Below, in pieces: positions 58,241 through 64,000 of a stretch of DNA of 64,000 nt. The notes beneath the pieces are model-generated. The model did no database searches and had not been told where the DNA came from. It saw nothing but the letters and a program-made list of their open reading frames with translations. Position 1 is the first letter of the stretch. Each line of letters begins with the position of its first letter. Origin of the DNA: Paracoccaceae bacterium (lineage in GTDB: Bacteria; Pseudomonadota; Alphaproteobacteria; Rhodobacterales; Rhodobacteraceae). The stretch is from NCBI GenBank assembly GCA_004153385.1, contig SDAL01000001.1:124001-188000 (forward strand). The letters are read 5' to 3'. The translations under genes and the position numbers were made by a program.

Positions 58241-60111
58241 TATATGACCTTTCGCATGCCCATCACACGCGCGCGTTTACGGGGATCACTGTCGAACAAC
58301 CCTGCCAGCTGTTCGGTCATGGCGCCGGCCAGCTCTTCGGCATCGGTGATCTTGACCGCGCGCTGGTAATATTTGGTGACATCATGGCCGATGCCGATGG
58401 CCAACAGCTCAACCGCTTTGCGTTTCTCGACCATGTTGATGACGTCATGCAGGTGCTTATCAAGGTAATTTGCGGGGTTGACCGACAGTGTGCTGTCATC
58501 GACCGGTGCCCCGTCAGAGATTACCATCAGGATCTTGCGCGCCTCGCTGCGCCGCGTGATACGCCGGTGGGCCCATTCCAGTGCTTCGCCGTCGATGTTT
58601 TCCTTCAGCAGGCCTTCTTTCATCATCAGCCCCAGATTGGGTCGCGCGCGCCGCCAGGGGGTGTCGGCACGTTTGTAGATGATATGGCGCAGATCGTTCA
58701 GCCGGCCCGGCTGTTGCGGGCGGCCCTCGTTCAGCCAGCCCTCACGGCTTTGGCCGCCTTTCCACGCCCGCGTGGTAAAGCCCAGAATTTCGGTTTTCAC
58801 GTTACAGCGTTCAAGTGTGCGCGCCAGAACATCCGCACAAATTGCGGCGATGGATATCGGACGTCCGCGCATCGAGCCGGAATTATCGAGCAACAACGTC
58901 ACCACTGTGTCGCGGAATTCCGTATCATGCTCGATCTTGAACGACAGCGGCATGGTAGGGTTGGCCACCACGCGTGCCAGACGGCCCGCATCCAGCATCC
59001 CTTCCTCGCGGTCGAATTCCCACGAGCGGTTTTGCTGGGCCTGAAGGCGGCGCTGCAATTTGTTGGCCAAACGCGAAACCGCCCCTTTCAGGGGGTCGAG
59101 CTGTTGATCCAGATAGGCCCTCAGACGCTCCAGCTCTGCGGGTTCGGCCAGATCCTCGGCCGCGATTTCCTCGTCGTATTCGGTCGAGAAAACCGTGTAA
59201 TTGGGATCGGCGTCAGAGGCGGGCGCAGGGGGCGGCGGCTCCATCGCGGCGTCGGGATCGGGCATCTCGACCTCGTCGCCATCGGACGGATCGGCCAGAT
59301 CCTCTGTCGCAACCGAAGATTGCTTCTGGTCGTCGCTTTCGTCCTGTGCCTGCTCGGGGGCGGCGTCGGCCTCCTGCTCGTCCTGATCGTCTTTTTCTTC
59401 CATATCGCCGCGATCGTTTTCCGGCGCGGCTTCTTCCTCGTCGCCCTCGTCGCCGTAATCCTGATCGGGATCATCGCCGAGCTGGTCGCCATAGCCCAGA
59501 TCGGTAATCACCTGACGCGCCAGCCGCGCAAAAGCCTGCTGGTCGGCAAGCGTGTCTTGCAGATGGCTCAGATCCACGCCCGATTGCTCGATAAAAGGCC
59601 GCCATAGATCAAGCACGTTATCGGCACCTTCAGGCAATTTGCGCCCTGTGGCCATTTCGCGGATCATGTAGCCTGCCGCGATCGCCAGCGGGGCATCTGC
59701 CTGATTGCGGATCTGGGCATAGCCTTTGCGCTGTGCCTCGTGCTGGATTTTCGCATCGATATTGGTCAGCGTGCCGGGCATATCGCGTGCGCCAAGCGCC
59801 TCGCACCGGGCGCTTTCCATTTCTTCGTAAAGGGACGCGGCCATCTCGCCTGTGGGGCGATAGCGCCCGTGCATGGCCTCGTCATGGTGGCGCATGCGCA
59901 TGGCCATGGCATCGGCGGTGCCGCGTGCCAACAGCACCTCGTCGCGCGTCATCCGGCGCGAGACTTGCGGCAGGCGCATCGCATCCCCCGAGCGTCCGGC
60001 CGGATCGACCGAATAGCTCACGGTCAGTTCCGGATGGTCGGCCATGGTTTTGGTCGCCTCGGCGAGGGCTTTTTTGAACGGATCTGCGGGGTTGTCTGAC
60101 GGCTTGCTCAT
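58240..60111 (-). CDS. cobT: Cobaltochelatase subunit CobT
   Basis: Part of the aerobic ATP-dependent cobalt chelatase (CobN-CobS-CobT) in cobalamin synthesis. The 623-residue protein has an N-terminal domain (about 1-210), a long Asp/Glu/Gln-rich linker (about 215-320) and a C-terminal von Willebrand A-type domain with MIDAS motif DNSGSM. ATG 60111 starts the conserved [16 protein letters not shown]; the upstream 49 codons of open frame have no homology, and the ribosome binding site is weak. The acidic linker is characteristic of the family. CobN is not in the window. Confidence 0.93.
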   Translation of the reverse strand: MSKPSDNPADPFKKALAEATKTMADHPELTVSYSVDPAGRSGDAMRLPQVSRRMTRDEVLLARGTADAMAMRMRHHDEAMHGRYRPTGEMAASLYEEMESARCEALGARDMPGTLTNIDAKIQHEAQRKGYAQIRNQADAPLAIAAGYMIREMATGRKLPEGADNVLDLWRPFIEQSGVDLSHLQDTLADQQAFARLARQVITDLGYGDQLGDDPDQDYGDEGDEEEAAPENDRGDMEEKDDQDEQEADAAPEQAQDESDDQKQSSVATEDLADPSDGDEVEMPDPDAAMEPPPPAPASDADPNYTVFSTEYDEEIAAEDLAEPAELERLRAYLDQQLDPLKGAVSRLANKLQRRLQAQQNRSWEFDREEGMLDAGRLARVVANPTMPLSFKIEHDTEFRDTVVTLLLDNSGSMRGRPISIAAICADVLARTLERCNVKTEILGFTTRAWKGGQSREGWLNEGRPQQPGRLNDLRHIIYKRADTPWRRARPNLGLMMKEGLLKENIDGEALEWAHRRITRRSEARKILMVISDGAPVDDSTLSVNPANYLDKHLHDVINMVEKRKAVELLAIGIGHDVTKYYQRAVKITDAEELAGAMTEQLAGLFDSDPRKRARVMGMRKVI

Positions 60112-60485
60112 AGCCAAGATAAAGCACCGCAGACCGGTATCTGCAAGAGGGCGTGACAGGTGATTTTGATCCATTTCGAGGGGGCGGACGCCAGTTTTGC
60201 GCCGTGCACCCCGTATGACGGTGCCCTGAACATGCCTACATTGCTCCGTATAAGCCATTTACATGCAGCGGCGTAGATTTAAGCATCCGGTCGATCTATG
60301 GACAAAATCTTGGGAAATCCTGCACATGTGCACGCGCATCGCGCGGCACTGCACCGGAAAACAGCTTGTCTGTGGGCGCTTGAACAGTATCTTGCCCCGA
60401 TGACGCGCCACACCAAACGGAGGTGTGCGCAGCGGATGGGTTGCGATGCAACTTCACAAGACATGAATGAACAGGAGAAGACCCT

Positions 60486-61067
60486 ATGAGCGATACGCTG
60501 AAAATTGGCCTGATTGTAGGGGCGACACGCCAAGGCCGCTTTGCGGACGTGGTTCTGAAGTGGTTCCAGAACAAAACCGCAGACCGCAGCGGGTTCGATT
60601 TCGATGTGATCGACCTTCGCGATTATGACCTGCCGCATTTCGACGAGGAAATGGCACCGGCCTATTCCGAGCCGTCGTCCGGCACGGCCGGTCGCTGGAA
60701 CGACCTTTTGAAAGAATATGACGGTTTCATCGTATTGACGCCGGAATACAACCACTCCATCCCCGGTGTGCTGAAAAACGCTTTTGATTACGCGTTCACC
60801 GGCTGGCGGCGCAAGCCTTTGGGCATCGTGGGCTACGGGCCGTCCGGCGCGATGCGTGCCGCGGAGCATTTGCGCGTCATCGCGATCAATTTCGGCATGG
60901 TACCTGTGCGCGGTGCCGTGCACATCGCAGGTGCCGATTTCTTTGCCAATATGACGGACCGCGATGCGGATGGTTTCCCCGAACATCTTGACCCGACAAT
61001 CGACGAACTGCTGGGCGATATGGAATTCTGGGGCAATCTCACCAAGCCCGCGCTTGCGAACGCATAA
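60486..61067 (+). CDS. NADPH-dependent FMN reductase family protein
   Basis: Flavodoxin-like oxidoreductase of 193 residues. The FMN-binding segment GLIVGATRQGR is at 8-18, and VLTPEYNHSIPGVLKNAFDY is the family signature at the flavin site. Likely reduces FMN or quinones with NAD(P)H; the physiological acceptor is unknown. AGGAGAAGACCCT before ATG. It lies on the opposite strand between cobT and cobS. Its stop is followed immediately by a 23-bp tandem repeat and a terminator. Confidence 0.85.
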   Translation: MSDTLKIGLIVGATRQGRFADVVLKWFQNKTADRSGFDFDVIDLRDYDLPHFDEEMAPAYSEPSSGTAGRWNDLLKEYDGFIVLTPEYNHSIPGVLKNAFDYAFTGWRRKPLGIVGYGPSGAMRAAEHLRVIAINFGMVPVRGAVHIAGADFFANMTDRDADGFPEHLDPTIDELLGDMEFWGNLTKPALANA

Positions 61068-61113
61068 CCGCGAGAGCGTGACATAGTATACCGCGAGAGC
61101 GTGACATAGTATA
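61068..61113 (+). repeat. Perfect 23-bp tandem duplication
   Basis: Two identical, adjacent copies (61068-61090 and 61091-61113) beginning CCGCGAGAGCGTGACATAGT. The first copy starts on the base after the FMN reductase stop codon. Probably a recent replication-slippage duplication. Confidence 0.95.
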
Positions 61114-61119
61114 CTGACA

Positions 61120-61147
61120 GGTCCGGCCCGCAATGGCCGGACCTTTT
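61120..61147 (+). terminator. Rho-independent terminator of the FMN reductase gene
   Basis: GGTCCGGCC (61120-61128) and GGCCGGACC (61135-61143) form a perfect 9-bp stem followed by TTTT. Confidence 0.85.
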
Positions 61148-61167
61148 GCGTTGCGCATCTTGCGCGA

Positions 61168-61443
61168 TCAGGGGGGAAGGCGGTGCTGCAAGATCAACAG
61201 ATCATCGCATTGCTTCACCTTACGGGGCAGGGAGGCCTTGTGGGGCAGTAAAATCGCATGCAGCGATGGTATATGCGGGCTTCGATAGCCCTGCACCGCG
61301 GCTGCAGCGATCACGGCCATTTCGGGTTGATCGTCTTTGATATAAAGCGCGCGACAGCGTTCGATGATGGCCCGCGCAGGGGCAGGCCCTGAACAGGCGG
61401 CACATAGTCCGACACATAGCAAAAGGATCAAACGCATCATCAT
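61168..61443 (-). CDS. Small predicted lipoprotein
   Basis: 91 residues starting MMMRLILLLCVGLCAACSGP: a short signal peptide with lipobox LCAAC, then a small basic domain with two further cysteines (IIERCRALYIKDDQPE and VKQCDDLL), which might form a disulfide. I do not recognise a family. Three consecutive ATG codons make the exact start uncertain and no strong ribosome binding site is visible. Located between cobS and the FMN reductase. Confidence 0.55.
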   Translation of the reverse strand: MMMRLILLLCVGLCAACSGPAPARAIIERCRALYIKDDQPEMAVIAAAAVQGYRSPHIPSLHAILLPHKASLPRKVKQCDDLLILQHRLPP

Positions 61444-61483
61444 AGCCCCGAGCCTGCCATTCAATCCTTTCGGATGCGTAAAG

Positions 61484-61517
61484 AAAAACGGCGGGCCCCG
61501 CAGGATCCCGCCGTTTT
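61484..61517 (-). terminator. Rho-independent terminator of cobS
   Basis: AAAACGGCGGG (61485-61495) and CCCGCCGTTTT (61507-61517) form an 11-bp stem; on the minus strand it continues TTTTTCTTT. It lies 25 bp after the cobS stop. Confidence 0.85.
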
Positions 61518-61541
61518 GTTGGTGTGGGCCAAGGGGGCGGT

Positions 61542-62513
61542 TCAGCGGGCGATTGCCGCCGCACTTTCCGGTAATTCCTCGTCAAAAAGACGCTGGTAGA
61601 ATTCGGCAACTGTCTGGCGCTCCAGCTCGTCGCATTTATTCAGGAACGTCAGGCGGAACGCATAGCCTACATCGTTGAAAATACGTGCATTTTGTGCCCA
61701 TGCAATCACTGTGCGCGGGCTCATGACGGTGGAAAGGTCACCGTTCATGAACGCCGTGCGCGTCAGGTCTGCCACATGCACCATCTGGCCCAGCACCTTG
61801 CGGCCGGCTTCGGTGTTGTAGTTGGGGTTTTTGGACAGAACGATCGCGGTTTCGGCATCATGGCTGAGGTAGTTCAGCGTTGCCACAAGCGACCAACGGT
61901 CCATCTGGCCTTGGTTGATTTGCTGGGTGCCATGATAAAGGCCTGTTGTATCGCCTAGACCCACCGTGTTTGACGTCGCAAACAGCCGGAAGGACGGATT
62001 GGGCGTGATCACCTCGTTCTGGTCGAGGAGCGTCAACTTGCCTTCGGCTTCCAGCACGCGCTGGATGACGAACATCACATCCGCACGGCCTGCATCATAT
62101 TCATCAAAAATAATCGCGGTCGGGTTGCGCAGCGCCCATGGCAGGATGCCTTCGTGAAAAACAGTGACCTGTTTGCCATCCACCAGCTTGATCGCATCCT
62201 TGCCGATCAGATCGATCCGGCTGACGTGACTATCGAGGTTTACGCGCACCGCAGGCCAGTTCAGACGTGCGGCGACCTGTTCGATATGGGTGGATTTGCC
62301 CGTGCCGTGATAGCCCTGGATCATCACCCGCCGATCATAGGCAAAGCCTGCAAGGATCGCCAATGTGGTATCGGGGTCGAATTTATAGGTCGGATCGATC
62401 TCGGGGACCCGCTCGGTGCGTTCAGCGAACCCTTTGATCTTCATGTCGCTGTCAATTCCGAAGACATCGCGGACATTGATCTCTTCAGTGGGTTTCGCGT
62501 TCATGTCGAGCAT
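61542..62513 (-). CDS. cobS: Cobaltochelatase subunit CobS
   Basis: AAA-type ATPase subunit of the aerobic cobaltochelatase. The 323-residue protein has Walker [10 protein letters not shown] (67-75), the ATPase core with [15 protein letters not shown] (Walker B) and [18 protein letters not shown], typical of CobS. ATG 62513 ([10 protein letters not shown]) has AAAGG upstream; the frame is open 172 codons further but without homology. Unlike the usual adjacent cobS-cobT arrangement, two genes lie between them here. Confidence 0.94.
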   Translation of the reverse strand: MLDMNAKPTEEINVRDVFGIDSDMKIKGFAERTERVPEIDPTYKFDPDTTLAILAGFAYDRRVMIQGYHGTGKSTHIEQVAARLNWPAVRVNLDSHVSRIDLIGKDAIKLVDGKQVTVFHEGILPWALRNPTAIIFDEYDAGRADVMFVIQRVLEAEGKLTLLDQNEVITPNPSFRLFATSNTVGLGDTTGLYHGTQQINQGQMDRWSLVATLNYLSHDAETAIVLSKNPNYNTEAGRKVLGQMVHVADLTRTAFMNGDLSTVMSPRTVIAWAQNARIFNDVGYAFRLTFLNKCDELERQTVAEFYQRLFDEELPESAAAIAR

Positions 62514-62748
62514 ATGAGGCACCTTTCTTCTTGCCGGGCACAGATGGCGCGCGACGATCTGGGGGATTTGTGGACCATCTGGGGCAGCGCTGCAAGGGTA
62601 TGCTGACGGGTTTTCGATGCAAGAGCGGTTCACCTTGGCCAAATTGCACAGCACTACGGCCATTTTGGTGTGAACCACATGGGCACGCATGCGTTGCGGG
62701 CATGCGCGGCCCGGTTTAAGGTTTGCCCAACAGTGTGAAAGGTTGAAT

Positions 62749-63732
62749 ATGAGCGGTCTCTTAGCGCTTTTGGATGATGTGGCGGGGATCGCCAAGGTGG
62801 CTGCCGCCTCGGTTGATGATGTGGCAGGCCAAGCGGCCAAGGCGGGCGCGAAAGCGGCAGGCGCGGTGATTGATGATGCCGCCGTGACGCCAAAATACGT
62901 GCATGGTTTTGCGCCTGCGCGCGAATTACCGATTGTGGGGAAAATCGCGCTTGGGTCGATCCGCAATAAACTGGTATTTCTGCTGCCGCTTGCATTGCTG
63001 CTGACGGCCTTTGCACCTTGGGCCATCACGCCTTTGCTGATGCTGGGCGGTAGCTATCTGTGCTTTGAGGGGGCTGAAAAGGTCTGGCATCTGTTCGTGC
63101 CCCATGCCGCCCACAAGCCCGAGACGGGGGCCAAGAAACGTTCGGCCGCCCATCTGGAGGAGGCCAAGATCAAAGGCGCGGTCAAGACGGATTTCATCCT
63201 GTCGGCAGAGATCATGACCATCGCGCTGTCCGCGCTTCCGGCCGATGACCCGTTGTGGATTGTCGCGGTGACGCTGGCGCTTGTGGGGATCGGGATCACA
63301 GCTGTGGTTTATGGCGGGGTCGCGCTGATCGTAAAGGCCGACGATGTCGGGCTTTGGCTGGCCGAAAACGCCCATTTTTCTGCCACGCAGGCGCTGGGGC
63401 GCGGTATCGTGTGGTTTATGCCGATTTTCATGAAACTTCTGTTGATCGTGGGCACCGCAGCGATGATCTGGGTGGGTGGTAATATCATGCTGCACGGGAT
63501 CGCGGAACTGGGGCTGAATGGCCCGTATGACTGGATCCACCATCAGGCGCTGACTATGGGCGCGCGGGTGCCTGAACACCTGACCGGCGCTGTCGAATGG
63601 GGCACCACTGCGTTCTTCGACGGGATTTTTGGTCTGGCCTACGGGTTGCTGCTTTTGCCGGTCGTGACTTTCGTTCTAAAGCCGTTGGTTGGTGTGTTTG
63701 CCAAAAAAGACAAAGATACGGTGCCGAAATGA
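62749..63732 (+). CDS. DUF808 inner membrane protein (YedI type)
   Basis: 327 residues with several hydrophobic segments (about 72-100, 170-200, 232-262 and 295-318). The N-terminal [19 protein letters not shown] and [16 protein letters not shown] are the DUF808/YedI signatures. Function unknown. GAAAGGTTGAAT before ATG 62749. The stop overlaps the next gene as ATGA, implying translational coupling with the VOC protein. Confidence 0.88.
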   Translation: MSGLLALLDDVAGIAKVAAASVDDVAGQAAKAGAKAAGAVIDDAAVTPKYVHGFAPARELPIVGKIALGSIRNKLVFLLPLALLLTAFAPWAITPLLMLGGSYLCFEGAEKVWHLFVPHAAHKPETGAKKRSAAHLEEAKIKGAVKTDFILSAEIMTIALSALPADDPLWIVAVTLALVGIGITAVVYGGVALIVKADDVGLWLAENAHFSATQALGRGIVWFMPIFMKLLLIVGTAAMIWVGGNIMLHGIAELGLNGPYDWIHHQALTMGARVPEHLTGAVEWGTTAFFDGIFGLAYGLLLLPVVTFVLKPLVGVFAKKDKDTVPK

Positions 63733-64000
63733 ACGGGGATGGCGCGCGTCCTGCACTGAAGGGCATACACCATGTAGCGCTGATTGCGGGAGAGTATGCC
63801 CGTTCGCGCCAGTTCTATACCGAAGTCTTGGGCTTCAGCGTTCTGGCCGAGACGTTCCGGCCCGAGCGTGAAAGCTGGAAGCTGGATCTGGAAGTTCCGG
63901 GCGGCACGCAGCTTGAGGTGTTTTCATTTCCCGACGCGCCTTTGCGACCCAGCTATCCCGAGGCGCGCGGCCTGCGTCATCTGGCTTTTGCAGTGCCGGA
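63729..64000 (+). CDS. VOC superfamily protein, YaeR-like (3' end outside window)
   Basis: The first 90 codons are present. KGIHHVALIAGEYARSRQFY and EVLGFSVL are the first beta-alpha-beta unit of a glyoxalase/VOC module, with a metal-ligand-like His, and ESWKLDLEVPGGTQLEVFSF and GLRHLAFAV follow, all in the order of E. coli YaeR. This is close to lactoylglutathione lyase-like proteins, but the reaction is not established. Starts within the DUF808 stop codon. Confidence 0.8.
   Translation, partial: MNGDGARPALKGIHHVALIAGEYARSRQFYTEVLGFSVLAETFRPERESWKLDLEVPGGTQLEVFSFPDAPLRPSYPEARGLRHLAFAVP

Overview
The window is one chromosomal segment of a GC-rich alphaproteobacterium, most likely a Rhodobacterales (Roseobacter/Paracoccaceae-type) organism. 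The gene families point there: a dcw cell-wall/division cluster carrying a DUF2484 gene between murC and murB, an FtsZ with a very long Pro/Gln-rich linker, an FdVI-type ferredoxin, CobS/CobT cobaltochelatase subunits, and a DUF1127 gene followed by an array of CCUCCUCCC-loop (cuckoo/CcsR-type) small RNA hairpins. I see no rRNA, tRNA, prophage, insertion sequence or CRISPR array. Almost everything is core metabolism and the coding density is high.

Layout. 1-10 kb: tail of an unknown gene, purA (-), secG, pyrG, a [2Fe-2S] ferredoxin (-), a peptidoglycan-binding lipoprotein, a decayed GNAT acetyltransferase, a Do-like protease (-) and hflK-hflC (-). 10-17 kb: gor and rpiA (-), purD (-) divergent from xseA, and a small periplasmic protein (-). 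17-26 kb: ftsY, a DMT-type permease, yciB/ispZ, metZ, folE2, a UvrD/PcrA helicase, and convergent rlmJ. 26.3-27.1 kb: five two-hairpin small RNAs on the minus strand directly downstream of a DUF1127 gene. 27.3-28.4 kb: mrp/apbC. 28.4-29.2 kb: a long gene-free, partly AT-rich leader with a strong terminator hairpin, in the position of the UpsM small RNA known upstream of mraZ in Rhodobacter. 29.2-51.6 kb: the dcw cluster in the order mraZ-rsmH-ftsL-ftsI-murE-murF-mraY-murD-[ldh, opposite strand]-ftsW-murG-murC-DUF2484-murB-ddl-ftsQ-ftsA-ftsZ-lpxC. 51.9-56.3 kb: bamD, recN, a GlcD-type FAD oxidase and a SnoaL/DUF4440-like protein. 56.4-64 kb: an M24 aminopeptidase P and cobT (-), an FMN reductase, a small lipoprotein (-), cobS (-), a DUF808 membrane protein and the start of a VOC (YaeR-like) protein.

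How the genes work together. The dcw genes make the UDP-MurNAc-pentapeptide and lipid II and assemble the divisome. Many neighbours overlap as ATGA or TAATG junctions, which suggests translational coupling. lpxC and bamD extend the envelope theme to lipid A and outer-membrane protein assembly. The Do protease and HflKC form an envelope quality-control block. ftsY and secG belong to protein export.

The most notable features are non-coding. The 26337-26816 array has ten AGGGAGGAGGAG motifs on the plus strand. Each is the loop of a hairpin, and nine A.C mismatches on the plus strand become G.U pairs on the minus strand, which fixes the transcribed strand. The mraZ leader is the second. Other regulatory or structural oddities are a near-perfect 23-bp palindrome upstream of ldh, three GGG triplets at 10-bp spacing upstream of mraZ, and several short tandem repeats between genes.
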